Shown here piece after piece: positions 12,363 to 24,544 of a stretch of 64,000 bases of DNA. The stretch is from Fomitopsis serialis (taxonomy: Eukaryota; Basidiomycota; Agaricomycetes; Polyporales; Fomitopsidaceae), in NCBI RefSeq assembly GCF_022376445.1, contig NW_025955089.1, positions 1 through 64,000 on the forward strand. Direction: 5' to 3'. The notes beneath the pieces are model-generated. The model saw only the letters and a list, made by a program, of their open reading frames with translations. It was not told the DNA's origin and searched no databases. A program made the position numbers and the translations under genes. Each line of letters starts with the position of its first letter. Positions within the stretch are counted from its first letter, which is position 1.

Positions 12363-13172
12363 CATAATGTGAGATGGATAACTGCAGTGTAACAATGTGA
12401 TGTAGCCCTAGAATGCAGTGAAACCCCAATCAAAGAAAAAGTCTACGACTGTTTGATGTCCTAGACGTCGCACAGATCGTCTCAAGTGCCCTGGTGCTGT
12501 TATTGACTAGAGAAGGATATCCTGAGGCACGAAGGTGGAAGGAATTGTCTATGTCTGCCTGGCCCGCCTGTCTTTGGGCACCTAAGTAGCACTATAGATG
12601 GTATTTCCTCCTCCACCCCCTCTTGTCGAACGTTCTGAACATCTTGACCCTCAACTGGGTTGCCGAATGGCCCACTTGACGAAACGTCTAACGCGACTCA
12701 CTTAGATCGGTGGAGACATATTGACTGATCAATTGCGTGAGGTCGTCTCCGCCCGGTGTACCTGCGCAGATCGGCGTAGGCCCATCATCCTTTGGGGCGA
12801 GTGAGCGATGTCATACTAGTACTGCGTCTATTGTGGTGCTCCAGTTCGCGACACCGTAGCTTGAGATGGCACACTACTATGTCGCCCTGCACGGCACGCC
12901 TAATCGCGGTGCCGTAGCGAAACTTGTCCTACGCCCCGGACAGCGAGACAGGCTCGAAATAGCAGCAAACAGGATACAGTCTTTTGCACTTCTCCTCCCG
13001 TTCGCCAGGGTTATATGCCCTGCATTCGACATAGTTCAGATCGTTCGAAGGGACAGTTACTCGCGAGATCGCGAGACTGTTCTGATAACGGATATATTCG
13101 TACATGCAAGAAAAGTACAGCATCAACTCGAGACAAAGGCAGATCTCAGTTGAATACAACCTCAGACCGACC
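12363..13172. other. Intergenic DNA between convergent genes
   Basis: This stretch separates the ELP1 stop from the stop of the DUF1479 gene on the other strand. No supported gene. It probably holds both 3' ends. Confidence 0.4.
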
Positions 13173-14613
13173 TCACGCCTGTTCAAACAGAATACGGTTC
13201 GCTGCTTCAATGAGGTTCCTCTCCCCTGCGGACGCATCTGCAGGTTGCTCGAACGGCGCGAGGCCGAACATGCGCCGCGTGTGTACGCCGGTGATGTCGT
13301 CAACACCGATTCGGCCTACAAACTGCGATTCGCCCTCGCCACCAGGGAAGTCTCTGCAGATTGTCGTTAACATGAACGTCTGGCGTATGGAAATCCGAAC
13401 ATGGCAACTCACGGAGAGGGTACCCCCCGCGCAAACGAAGCTCGTTGGTCGCGGAGGTACCAGGCGCTGATTGGGTCGTCATCAGCCATGGATATACAAC
13501 GACTGTTGTCAAAAGATGAGCCCACTTCTTCTCCGTCAGCGGAACAGCTGGGATGTAAAGGACAGATGAGTCTCCCGCTCCTCTGTGCTCGCTCTCAACC
13601 GCATGCACAACATCGCAATGCCCTATCCAGTCCGTCAGCCATGCCATACGCCCCAACGCCTCATCATGAGAAGTACTCACAGTACACCTGGTCGCCAGGC
13701 TCGACCCTCGGGATGCTCACGAGCGTCTTGTCGAAGCATAGGTGCGGATGGCTCTGAGAGTTGAGCTCCTGCGCCTTCCGGGGAACGCTCCCGGGGAACT
13801 CCGTGCTCTCCAGGTCAAGCACCCAGTCGTCCGCAGCGAGCGAGTGCGCGGGTGCGCCCGCGCGGAGGGCGAAGAACGGCCGGAGCATGATGTACGCCGC
13901 TGCAAGCGTGATCATGGGGAAGACCTGCAGCGTGCCTTCGCGCGGGCCCGTGCTCGAGAGCGCTGTCCAGCCCTGCCAGGGGCGGAACACAGAACACTGG
14001 TTCCTGAGGCGCATGTCAGAATATGTCATCTCCCGCAACCGAGGGTGCTGTGAGAGCAGCGAACACTCACGGCGCGTCATACAAGTCCTGCTTCGCGTCC
14101 AACCTCGGTGCGACGTCGAAGGCATCGTGCTTCCTCCACGCCTCCACGTCCACCACCCCATTCTCATCCTCATGCTCTAGAATCTTGCTGAAGCACGCGC
14201 GGAAGCCCGGGTCCTCCCAGCGCTCCACGCCCCGCTGTCGACGTGCGGGCCGAGGGTGAAGACGCTGGGTCCGGGCGGGCGGATGCGGAGGCGATCGAAG
14301 TAGGCGAGGGGCGTGCGTAGGCTGACGCGGACGACCGGACGCGGACGAGGAGCGTGCAGAGTTGTGCCAGAGTGAGAGCAGCGCGGATTGCGTGGCTAGT
14401 AGCGCGGGGTGCGTGCGTGCGCGGAGTTGCGCGGGGCTCTGGTAGAGCTCGTAGAAGACGATGTTGTCGGACGGTGCGCCTGAGTGTTGAGAGGGTTACA
14501 ACGAACCAGATGACGAGATGAATGTGTAGGCAAAATGGCTGCGCACCTTTGACGCGGTCACGGTTAGCTGCTATGTAGTCGCGGATAGACTGCTTCCATC
14601 CTAGTGCTTCCTA
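13173..14613 (-). pseudogene. DUF1479-family protein gene, 5' end missing at the Plavaka element
   Basis: Reading on the minus strand, exons give EALGWKQSIRDYIAANRD, then APSDNIVFYELYQ, RTHPALLATQSALLSLWH, FDRLRIRPPGPSVFTLGPH, VERWEDPGFRACFSKILE, FRPWQGWTALSSTGPREG, LESTEFPGSVP, RVEPGDQVYWHCDVVHAVE, HRGAGDSSVLYIPAVPLTE and a tail ending NRILFEQA. This is the DUF1479 (YbiU-like) family, which has a double-stranded beta-helix dioxygenase-like fold; HVD and HCDVVHAVE are candidate metal-site segments. The expected first 80-100 residues (before EALGWKQ) are absent. The first retained exon abuts the terminal repeat of the Plavaka element, and the DNA beyond that element is FunK1-like rather than the missing part. 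Single-base frame breaks occur near 14230 and 14340-14360. Classed as a probable pseudogene; a distant 5' exon cannot be excluded. Confidence 0.8.
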
Positions 14614-14614
14614 A

Positions 14615-14655
14615 GGAACATCAGCAAATGTACAGGTCACTTACTCGGTCCTTAC
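14615..14655. repeat. Left terminal inverted repeat of the Plavaka element
   Basis: Contains CATCAGCAAATGTACAGG then CACTTACTCGGTCCTTAC. It is inverted at 21553-21596 with a few mismatches. Confidence 0.85.
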
Positions 14656-15225
14656 ACGCCTTAATAAGTCGATAAAGCACTGTAAGACGCTAAGGAGATC
14701 TGCTTAATCAACAAGGCCCATTCTCTTGATTAAGACGTCGAGCCTTGATAGGCCTTAGTAAGGACGACTTAAGCTAGTATCAAGACAACATAAGCAGCTC
14801 TAAGCAGCATTGTAAAGGAGATAAGCCGGCACTCAAGTTCCTCAAAACGCGTCAATAGCCACGAAGTAGCATTGCATTAGGTCGTACGAACAGGTGCGGA
14901 AACCAATTTTGGCCGCATTACGCATGATAGCGGTCTAGTGAATGTACAGTGCATGGAATACTGCCGAGATGGCGCGCTATAGTTCATGTACAGTATGCAA
15001 ATTAGTAGTTCGGCGATGATGATGACAACGTAATGAATGGACAGTATGTTGATTAGTACCAGATCTGAATATGCAGTCGGCGGGGACTCGGGGTGCAGCT
15101 GCGACAGAGACTCGGAAAACATGACAAGGGGTATACGGACGTGGCGATATGAAGCCGCTGGAATCAAGACGATCACTCCGACTGCATAGATGCTGTATCA
15201 AGACGTCAGCATCCGATTGTATGCA

Positions 15226-17640
15226 TCACTGCATTTGGTACTTACCGCCGTCATCTTCCTCGAATGGCTCGCATTCAACCGGCGAATGACACTGTTGACC
15301 CGCAGCGGTGTCCGACCCATACATACTCGCCGTATCTTCCTCTACCTCCATGGAGTTGTCGACGGCCTCAGGCTCCACATCCCCGACGATTGGGTCGCTG
15401 TCGTCCTCGTTGGGTGGCTCGGAATGTGCAGCCACCTCACCGTCATCTTCTTCCAAGTCGGAGCTGTCGAGAAGCCTGGCGCGATCATCCTCTGGCCCCA
15501 TGTCGCAGTCAGAACTTGCTGAATGTCCAAGGCGCCGAGCTTTGCCCTTCTTCGCGTATGGTTCTGCGGCAGCGATGATCGCGTCCCAGACCTCGGGCTT
15601 GAGTTGTGCGATAGTTCCTTGGTAACCATCTGTTGCATCATACCAGATACTGGCATTGAACTCGGGTCGCTTGGTATCGCCTGGATCCGACACGTGGTGT
15701 ACACCAGTCTCAAAGAGCATCAACGCTCGCTCAAGCTGTATGATAAGCCAAGTGAGTACTACATGCCACTGATCAGCTTCTGGAATGGCGCTTACCGCGA
15801 CACAAGTGAGTGCAAGTGCCCCCTGTGGCTCATAGCCTTTGAAGAAAGAGCCGACGGTCCCTTGAACTTCTGTGAGGTGCGTTGCGAAGGTCTTGATGAT
15901 CAGTGAAGATTGGAATGCGCCTGTTCGCTTCTGGGGGGCCTGATCAACCAATATGATTGCATGATCGAGGTAACTGCATACCGGGGTCGTTGCCTGCCAT
16001 ATGAATAGCTTCTTGGGACCGAGAGCCCACTTCACAAACTTCGCGCGAGACTCTGGCGACGAATACTGTTCGCCGCCGTCTTCGAAATGTCCCACAACAA
16101 CATTGATAGCTGCGGCGGCGAGTTTGTTACGCCACTCGGCGAGGCGTTGGTTCATCTAGAAGATAATCGTTCCAGGTGAGTCATGCTCGCCATCGCAGCA
16201 AACATTCGATACTTACCACTCCAAGAATTGGCCCTCGAATATCCTCCGACGAGACAGGTGTGTTGTATACCTTCTCCCATACATACGTAAGGTTTCCGAC
16301 CATGCGGTTATTCGCAGTGTTATCCCAAGGGTCGTTGCCGGTAGCATACATGTCATACATGGTTGGAACGTACGTATTGCGCCACAGTTTGCGGCAGGCA
16401 GCTGGGAGATCCTCGTTCTTGTAGTGCGAGACACCAACGCGTTTACGGCCTTTTGTGACGCCCTTGTCCAGGCCACTCGAGTTGTGCGTGATGGTGACAA
16501 TTCCCTACAGGTAAGGGACGAATTGTCATGTATGCACAGACGACGAAGCTCATTGACTGCGTACCTCTGCTGTAGTACGCACGTCACCCTTCTCTGGAGC
16601 GGCCGTCTCGTCATCGTCATCGCTTGCGTATCCTCCGTTCAAGACTTCGCCTGGCGGGCCCGACTCATCGTCACTTCCTTTGACTTGAGGTGGCTGCAAC
16701 TTCGACCACTCGCGCGCGACCTGTATAGCAGCCCTCGGAAGAGAGATGGCTTGTTGTTTGGCAGGAGTAGTGGTGGCCTTAGACGGAGTGACAGCCTGAG
16801 CTTGAGAACTCCAGTCAGGTCGTACACCGGCTGGGGCTTTCGTCCTTGACTTCTTCGCAGGTTTCCTGGATTGAGTGAGTATCTAGTATTCGCTGACACT
16901 CACAGAGCATATAGCCATGTCAACACTCACTGCTTGGGACGTGCGGACTCAGAACTTGCACCATTGTTGTCAGGCGCCTTGCGCTTTGAGCCACCAGCGG
17001 CGGCGGACTTGACGCTCGTAACGGTTGTTCCTTTCCCACTCGCACTTGTCGCCGCACTTGTACCTGTGCGGCGGGATTGCTGCCCCGATGCACTCAACAA
17101 TTCTCTGGTCTCGGTAATAGCATCGCGTCCCGGTTTCGTCGACTTACGCGCTGACTGATGCTTGTCCGTGGATTCTACAGGATACCAGTGCATCAGTGTC
17201 CAAATCGATGCTGATACTGTACAGTCCAATGACTGACGATTCACTGGCAAGATCGTGCTCTGATGCAATATGTGAGTATCATTAACTCTTCTGGAACAGA
17301 ACTGCAGACAAACCTCTGGTTGATGAGGGGTCACTGCAGGAGCTCGAGTACTAGTACTCTTGGCAGCACTGGAACCCGATGCGGAAGGCTTCTTGGTCTT
17401 CGACTGGGACGCAGTACTAGGTTTGTTTCCTACTTTTGCTCGCTTCAGCTCTGCCTTATGTGCAGTATTCTGTAGTTTCGCAACATGCACAAGCTTCTTA
17501 GCCTGTGTGGCTGCCTCCGCCGCTTGCTCCTGTTCGGCCTCGAGGCGCTCAGCAACCAGCTCACTCGACGGTCGCCGTGGATTTTTGAGGTCAGGATTTC
17601 CCGGATGCTTCGAAGCATTAGAGGGACGTGTATTGACCAT
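15226..17640 (-). CDS. Plavaka-element companion protein, function unknown
   Basis: The gene starts at ATG 17640 (MVNTRPSNASKHPGNPD) and runs leftward through several exons, divergent from the transposase. The N-terminal region is a charged, Ala/Glu/Lys-rich helix or coiled coil (RLEAEQEQAAEAATQAKK) followed by Lys/Ser-rich low complexity (KTKKPSASGSSAAKSTS). Middle exons include VGNLTYVWEKVYNTPVSSED. The long last exon has RLAEWRNKLAAAAINVVVGH, FVKWALGPKKLFIWQ, FATHLTEVQGTVGSFFKGYE and an acidic C-terminus. A donor site near 15235 suggests another 3' exon between 14880 and 15215. I know of no biochemical role. Accessory genes beside Agaricomycete transposases are common, and its location makes a transposition-accessory role plausible. 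Confidence 0.6.
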
Positions 17641-17878
17641 AGCGTTGCAGGCAGCAGAAGTAGCGAGGGTGAAAGGATTCAAGTTCGAAGGAAAATGTAA
17701 GATAGATGGGAGAAAGGAGAAATGTCGTACACTCGTATGGCGAGATGCGCTGGCAGCAACTCGCCGCATTTGTTTGAACTCCGGCAGATAAAAGCGTGAT
17801 CTGCAGGTCGTCTCGGGCACCTGCAATCAGATTATACCCAAGCCCGTACACCCTCAAGACCCTTCCTCTTCATCCACG
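17641..17878. promoter_or_regulatory. Shared divergent promoter of the Plavaka element
   Basis: About 240 bases separate the ATG of the minus-strand companion (17640) from the proposed transposase ATG (17879), so both promoters must lie here unless 5' introns exist. No clear TATA element was identified. Confidence 0.5.
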
Positions 17879-20800
17879 ATGCATCCGAGTCGTCGCCGTC
17901 AGCACCAACCAAGGCACCTTGCTTGTTCGATTCCGACATGCAATCATATGTCCATGAATGCATCTGGTCGCACTCAACACTTCAACGCTGTTCATTTACC
18001 TGCGCTGTCATTTGGGCAGCCTCGCCTTCCCCGTCGCTCGGAAACCCCGGAAGATCCTCAGCATGACCACCTTCATGGCCATGAACCACTGGGCCACGAC
18101 AATGATCATCCAGACGAAGGCGAGCCTCGGCGCCCTGTTGACTTCCGCGAGTACCACTCCGCCTGACAGGTATGATCGGCACTGTCTTCTCGTACTCTTT
18201 TCACTGACTAGGACACTGTACGAAGGCCTTGGATGTGACGCCGATGGCAATGTCCTTCCGGCAGATGCACCTCCGCCGCCGTGGCTTGATCCCGAGCCTA
18301 CAAACTGGAATCCGTACGACAGCCGAAACGAGTTTGAGGTCGCTAACTTCCTCTACAAGAAGTGTCAGATGCCGCAGGCGAAGATTAACCAGTTAATGAA
18401 CCTTTGGGCAGCATCCCTTCTCAAGCATGACGACAATCCACCCTTCGCCGATAACACTGATCTCGAGAACGTCATTGATGCGACAACTGTCGGTGACATT
18501 CCATGGCAGTCTTTCTCGGTCAGTACTCAGGACGCAAACCTGACGGGAATGTTCCATCGTGGATGACTGCCGAACATGACGTCTGGTACAAGTCGCCGCG
18601 TCTCGTCGCTCACCACATCATCGGGAATGCGGACATCGCAGAGGAATTTGATAAGGTCCCCTACCGCGAGTTTGTCCATGTTGATGGTGAGGAACAGCCA
18701 CGACGCCGGTATGGCAACTTCATGTCAGCGAATTGGCCATGGGAACAAGCAGTAAGTACACTTAGTAGCTGAGCTCGATTGGATGATCTAGTACTAATTG
18801 TTCTGCTCGTGCAATAGGATATCATCGCAGAAGACGAGAAAATGCATGGGGCGATGTTCGGGCCCCTCGTTGTCGGTAGCGACAAGACCACCGTTTCTGT
18901 AGCTACAGGTCAAAACGAGTATTACCCTCTCTACATGTCCCTCGGAAATGTCCATAATAATGTGCGTCGCGCGCACCGCGATGCACTGGTCCTTATTGGC
19001 TTCTTATCTATACCGAAGTGTGAGTTGTGTACGAATTGTACTGCTGTCATCCGAGTCGTGTACGAAGTCTTACCTTATTTCCAGCGAACAGGGTACACAA
19101 GAAAACCAAGCAATTCCTCAAGTTTCGGCAGCAGCTATTCCATTCCAGCCTCTCGGCGATCTTCGACTGCTTGCGGCCATATATGGCAGAGCAGTATGAC
19201 GTCGTCCGTTGTGGGGATGGCTATTACCGACGTGTTGTGTATGGCCTGGGTCCATACATTGCCGACTACCCTGAACAGGTCCTCGCGGCGTGTATAGTCC
19301 AAGGCTGGTGCTCGTTGTAAGCTGATATATTGTTGTAATCGCGCTGCTTGTGTTTCCCACTGATTTTGCTATGTGACCTTCAGTTGTGATGCCCATCGTT
19401 CAAACCTTGGTCCAGGTGCCGATCGTCGAACTCAAGCTGTCACCGAAGCCCTTATCGACGCGTTAGATCCACGGGTCCTATGGGATGAATACGGCATCGT
19501 GCATGACATCATTGTGAGTTGTCTCCGCACATTTCCTGCTTTAGACAGTGATTCATTCACACTCTGCAGCCATTCACGAACGACTTCCCACGTGCAGATA
19601 TCCACGAACTCTTATCGGGCGATCTCCTACACCAAGTTATCAAGGGCGCCTTCAAGGATCATCTCGTGACATGGGTTGGCGAGTATCTGACTCTACAACA
19701 TGGCGAGGCGCGTGCGAAGGAGCTACTTGATGAAATAGATCGGCGGTATGTCATGCGTTGTGTCGAGTGTACTTACTGCTGCTTACTTATGACTTGGTTA
19801 GAATTGCTTCGACACCTTACTTCCCGGGACTGCGACGATTCTACGAGGGACGTGAATTCAAGCAATGGACTGGGGATGACTCAAAGGCTTTAATGAAGGT
19901 ATGTCAACCGTGTGTTCATTCGTCGCGAAAACCACCAAATATGTGCATTATCAGGTCTACCTGCCTGCTATCAACGGGATAGTACCCGATGACATGGTCC
20001 GCGCCCTTGCCGCCTTCATGGAAGTCTGTTATCTCCTGCGTCGCTCAATTTTGGACGACACTGATCTCATTGCAATCGAGACTGCCCTTGAGAGGTTCCG
20101 ACACCATCGCCAGATCTTCCAGGACTCTGGTGTCCGGCCTACTGGCTTCTCTCTGCCTAGGATGCATGCCCTGGATCACTACATACGACACATCCAACAG
20201 TTCGGGGCTCCGAATGGTCTGTGCTCCTCTATGACCGAGGCTAAGCACATCAAAGCCGTCAAAGAACCATGGCGCCGGTCGAATCGTCACAGACCACTCG
20301 GGCAGATGCTCCTGACGAATCAGCGCCTAGACAAACTCGCCGCGTCGCGCCGAGACTTCGAGCGTCGTGGAATGCTTGAAGGCGACTCGCTATCGGCCGC
20401 GCTTGCGGAACTCGCGGCGGATGATCCACCAGCAATGGGTGAACCTATTGCGGCCGAGGCCCAGGGTGAACTTGATGATGAAGAGCCGGTACTCGCGCAG
20501 GATGAAGAGAGAGATGACGAAGAAGACGACGTAGTTGATGGACCGACAGTTCATGGCTTTGTAGAACTGGCCCGTTGTCCAGGTATGTCGATATCCTTTC
20601 CGACTCAGTTTTTACTTCCAATGATTGACCGGCGCGCCGCCAACAATAAATCTAGTTCGTGGTTTGCCTAATACTCTCCAAGCCCTCAGCGAGCACATTG
20701 GCCAACCTGCACTGCCGTCCCTATTGCGCCGCTTCCTGTTTGATCAGCAAAACCCCCAGTCCGACGTACCAGGAGACGAGGTCTCCCTTCGGGAGTGCCC

Positions 20801-21323
20801 AGTAATCAACAGCCGATCAAGAGTACGCGTCTTCCCATCAGCCGTCGCGACATTCTACGCACCTAGCGATGTTTCCGGAGTCGGTGGTATGCGGCGCGAG
20901 CGCATCCGCGCTGTATCGAGTTGGTACAATGGCCCAGGCCGATACGATTGCGTCTTCGTCGGCACAGACCCTTCACAGCAAGGAATGCGGAGCATGCATG
21001 CAGCGCGTGTTCGACTCCTCTTCTCCTTCCGACAGGATGACACGACGTACCCGTGCGCCCTTGTCGAGTGGTTTGAAGCCGTCGAAGATGAGCCGGATGG
21101 TTGTACAGGTATGTGGGTGGTTGAACCTGACCTCTACGCAGACAACTCTCGCCACACATCTGTCATACACCTAGACTCAGTTCTCCGACTCGCACATCTC
21201 ATTCCTGTCTATGGTGAAGACTTCCTACCAATTAATTTCGACGCCGTACACTCGCTGGACGCTTTCCGATCATACTTCGTCAACAAATTCGCGGATCATA
21301 ATGCTCACGAGATAGCTTTCTGA
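17879..21323 (+). CDS. Plavaka transposase
   Basis: Transposase of the Plavaka group of fungal DNA transposons. The N-terminus from ATG 17879 has a C2H2-like finger (CSIPTCNHMSMNASGRTQH, then a His). Diagnostic core segments follow in order: NVPSWMTAEHDVWYKSPR, NFMSANWPWEQADIIAED, VGSDKTTVSVATGQNEYYPL, GNVHNNVRRAHRDALVLIG, RRVVYGLGPYIADYPEQV, FPRADIHELLSGDLLHQVIKG, FKQWTGDDSKALMKVYLPA, FMEVCYLLRRSILDD, MHALDHYIRHIQQFGAPNG and SMTEAKHIKAVKEPWRRSNR. An acidic linker (DDEEPVLAQDEERDDEEDD) and a C-terminal domain end at TGA 21321-21323. Exons are separated by short introns. Two frame slips (near 18160 and 18519) look like base losses. Family assignment is strong; activity is unknown. Confidence 0.92.
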
Positions 21324-21552
21324 TTCCTGTCATTTGTACTAGTACTACATTCGACATTGGCTCCGCGACCACTTCCCAGCCCGCTTATGTTGCTTAATCA
21401 TCTTGCTTCGGAAGTGCGCTGTAAATGTGCTTAATGAATGCTTATACTCTTATTGCTGCTTGACGACGTGGCACTCCTGTGAGGCACAGGTATTCCAAAG
21501 CCAGTAAGTCGACTAAGGAGATGATTAAGTCTGTTAAGCTCCGTAAGTGCGA

Positions 21553-21596
21553 GTAAGACTGAGTAAGTGATGTGCACATTTGCTGATGCGGGTTCC
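21553..21596. repeat. Right terminal inverted repeat of the Plavaka element
   Basis: GAGTAAGTGATGTGCACATT followed by TGCTGATG mirrors the left repeat at 14615-14655. Confidence 0.85.
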
Positions 21597-22060
21597 ACGG
21601 TACAGAATATGATAACTCATGTCTCCGGCACTGCAATGGTCTTCTCAAGTATTGTTGCTGCTTGTGTATGACCGACATCGAGGTGTCCCACCCGAGGTCA
21701 CCGAGCGATGACGTGTATATGCCGACAATGACGCGAATCAACAGCTGCGGTTCCTATGGCATACATCAACAACAAGATCGGGTCAGGAAAACACCAAGAC
21801 ATACTCGATTCATGTCGAAGACCGCTGATCCTAGGACACCAGTCCGGTCCGCCAAGTACACGGACATGTTTGTGCACCCTATCACAATGCCGAGCACAAA
21901 ACTGCGATCCATTGACTCGCGGAAGACCATGCGCATGCTCTTCAGTAACTGCTTTGACTACTACCTTGTTTCTGCTTCATCTCTGCCTATCCGAGATGTG
22001 CAAGTTTTGCAAATCAAGTTCTTCCACCTCCTCGAAGTAAGTGCCATGTCCACGGTCCAG
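21597..22060 (-). pseudogene. FunK1-type protein kinase fragment
   Basis: On the minus strand, KSMRMVFRESMDRSFVLGIV is followed by NMSVYLADRTGVLGSAVFDM, then after an apparent intron by EPQLLIRVIVGIYTSSLGDL and GWDTSM. This order matches the pre-kinase region of fungal FunK1 proteins (RRFVIGL..., DRSGVLG..., FIRVI... GWDPTM). No kinase catalytic core follows; the Plavaka terminus lies directly downstream. It is a truncated remnant. Confidence 0.68.
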
Positions 22061-22159
22061 CTTGTGAACTTGAAGCACCGCGACTCGGACCGGGCATCCC
22101 CATCAGTGTCGAGGCCAGAAGCTCACATTTTGTACCGCATCTAGTCATCCATCGTCTGC

Positions 22160-22478
22160 GCCAGCGCATATACAGGCTTGGAATGCCAACGCAATTGAAC
22201 TTGACGTCGTCAGTGAACTCTCGACTGATGTGTTTTGTGACGTTGCTGGCTTTCTGGAGAGAATGTTCCCTGTCTCGGACAAGATCATGAACAAGGTCTT
22301 CGCAAACGCGTCGAAATCCCGATGTTACAATGCTCCAAAGAAGCAGTGGTCAGGCTACCCGACCCAGCAAACTACTAACCACAAAAGCAATTTGTATGCG
22401 CCGTTCGTCACGCTCGCACGATCTATCGCTGGCCACACATCAGCAAATCGGGCAATTTCTGAGCATCTGACTGGCTGA
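22160..22478 (+). pseudogene. Probable FunK1 N-terminal fragment in the opposite orientation
   Basis: The plus strand reads IELDVVSELSTDVFCDVAGF, then LERMFPVSDKIMNKVF, KQWSGYPTQ, SNLYAPFVTLARSI and a stop. The combination (FLxxFxP..., then LYxPFVxxxxxI) resembles the N-terminal part of FunK1 proteins. It faces away from the neighbouring minus-strand FunK1 fragment, so an inversion or two insertions is implied. The match is weaker than for the other fragment. Confidence 0.45.
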
Positions 22479-22740
22479 CAGAGACCCTTCAGAGTATCAG
22501 ACACCTCCAGGCACTCAGAGTACCTCAGGTTCGTCAGAATGTCAGAAAAACTATCGGATTGTCTTGTCCCAGTCTCGCTTCAATTCCTTTATGTTCAGTA
22601 CTATATACAGTGGCTTATAATTCCAAATCTCCCAACTGATCTATTGTAATAGAATACATAGCTCACGAATAATAGCACACCTTCAACCCGCGAGGTAACA
22701 CTGATCTGTCATATTCAAGCACTAGGGTACATTATATAGG

Positions 22741-23110
22741 TGGATCCGTAATGTACATACACTGCTTCACGGCGATGCACGCGCGCACGAAGCGGTCGAA
22801 CGTGATGCCCGCAGTGATGCCGGGACCAGCGACGGACTGTTCCAGTGAGCGTGGGCGGTCACAGATGCGGCAGGCGAGAACTCACCGTACTTGCGCTCGA
22901 CAAGGTCAAGCAGGCGCGGGGAGAGGTTGTAGCCGAACTGCATCAGGGCGTTGCGCAGCTCGTGCACGTTGATTGTGCCGGAGCGGTCACAGTCGAAATG
23001 GCAGTAGATGGTCCTCTCCTCCATATCCACCACCTCCATACCCCGGCGGCGCGCCAGTCAGAGGTGCATATCCGCCAACATGTTGTCCGCCAGCGATGGT
23101 CGAGACAAGA
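22741..23110 (-). pseudogene. Penta-EF-hand (peflin-like) gene remnant
   Basis: Minus-strand exons encode a Gly/Tyr-rich N-terminal segment (AGGQHVGGYAPLTGAPPGYG), then an EF-hand (FDCDRSGTINVHELRNALMQ with FGYNLSPRLLDLVERKYGE) and, after an intron, GPGITAGITFDRFVRACIAV. That is the order in peflin/ALG-2-like calcium-binding proteins. The first EF-hands between the Gly-rich region and this motif are missing, and the final one is lost after KQC at about 22755. The Gly-rich segment and the EF-hand are in different frames. It is a shrunken, probably non-functional copy. Confidence 0.6.
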
Positions 23111-23129
23111 AATCAGTGATACGGTTCTG

Positions 23130-23620
23130 CACGGGCGAGAGGGTCGACGGACAAGAGAGGGTCGATGGAAGAGAGGGTCAACGAACAAGAGGGTCGACGA
23201 ACAAGAGGGTCGACGGACTGTGGGCGAAAAAGGCCGTAGGCGGGCGGTACAGCGGGAGATGGATAACGGGCGAGTGCGAGTGCGGGATGATAAATAAGAT
23301 AGATTATGGGCAAGCGGAGCGACGGCGAGACAGCGAGCTGGTGGGCGAGCGGCCGAGCGAGTGACCGAGCGAGCGAGTGGGTGACCGAGCGAGCGAGTGG
23401 GTGGGCGAGAGAGCGCGGGGAACAGGCAAGAACACGAGGGCGAATAGCGAGAGGATGAGAGTGGACCTAGGCAGGCGAATTTGTTAACGACAGATTGAGT
23501 AGGCGAACGGACGTGCGTGCGAGTGGGTGGAAGACTGCACGAGCGAGTAGGCGGATAGGCGGGGTAGCAAGAGGGCGGCGGTGGGCTGGCGAGTAGGCAG
23601 GCAAATGAGCATACACACTC
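23130..23620. repeat. Low-complexity GC-rich DNA (GAGCGAGTGGGTG, GAGGGTCGACGA words)
   Basis: Short words such as GGTCGACGAACAAGAGG and GAGCGAGCGAGTGGGTGACC recur in tandem or near tandem. Long open frames on the minus strand here are Ser/Pro/Arg-rich by-products of the repeat. Confidence 0.65.
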
Positions 23621-24544
23621 ACCTATCATCCCTTCCGTGGCGCACCTCCCTCCGCTCCGTGTTATCCTCGCGCCTCCGTCGCGTTTCGCGTGTGTTTTGA
23701 CGCCACCGTGTAGTGATGAAGGCCAGTCAACGTTTGGTCGGCGTCGAGGAGGAGGGAGGAGGGCGTGCGTGTGGAGGCGAGAAGTGCTAAGCGCCTCAGC
23801 CACGACACGTCACGCGCGCTCGCCGGACCTCCTTCGAGCCTCAGAGTCCACCCTGGTCCCTCACTGTCCGTCACCTCCCTGTCTGCTTCGCCCTCGCTAG
23901 CCCGCCGCCGACCTCCAACCGACCTCCAGTACATACAGGCGGGCCCGTCCGCAAGAGACACAACGTATCAACCGGACCACTGCATGGCCGAAGACCGCGC
24001 TGTACGCGACCGCAACGAGTTCCAGTGACGCGCCAAAAGCATCGCTGGAGGCTCGCGAAGGTTCAACACGCAGGGAGGAAAGGTGATTGCGGCCAACAGG
24101 GCCAGAAAATGAGGTGAGTGTACCCCGTTGTTGAACCCTAGCAAGTGAGTGCCCACCAGGACGACCGGACGGAGACGAATGCGACGGAGACGGCCCCATT
24201 GCGCGCGCAGGGAAGACAATCTCGACGCGCGCGTGTGCAAGGACACCAACCAATGTGCCTGACGAGTCTAATGCCACGCACGGACCCGCCAGCAAGAGCA
24301 CGCGCAGACGCGTACCGGTTCGACGAAGGCCGACTCGCTGCACACCGATACGACGTGTCCAAGCCCAGCACGACCCAGCTCAGCAAGCAGGACTGCGACG
24401 AGCAAGAGCCTGCCGGGCACCCCAGTACGTCCACTAGCGCAGTACACAAGGACTTACCAGGCAATAGTAGCCATCTGCATCCACCCTGCTCGCTCGTATG
24501 CTCGGGCTCTTGGGCATTCACTTGCTATCACTCACCTGGCCACC

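Larger units (their letters stand above)
14615..21596. mobile_element. Plavaka-type DNA transposon, about 7 kb, with terminal inverted repeats
   Basis: CATCAGCAAATGTACAGG at the left end and the reverse complement of CATCAGCAAATGTGCACA at the right form an imperfect inverted repeat of about 35 bases, followed on both sides by CACTTACTC. GGAAC at 14615 is inverted as GTTCC at 21592-21596, so exact termini are uncertain by a few bases. Both subterminal regions carry many CTTA/TAAG words, plausible transposase-binding sites. The element holds two divergent genes: the transposase (+) and a companion gene (-). No convincing target-site duplication was found. It sits at the broken 5' end of a DUF1479 gene. 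Confidence 0.85.

Noticed and set aside
22943..23803. 286-codon minus-strand open frame
   Set aside because: Ser/Pro/Arg-rich translation of low-complexity DNA with no domain; it overlaps the EF-hand remnant in another frame.
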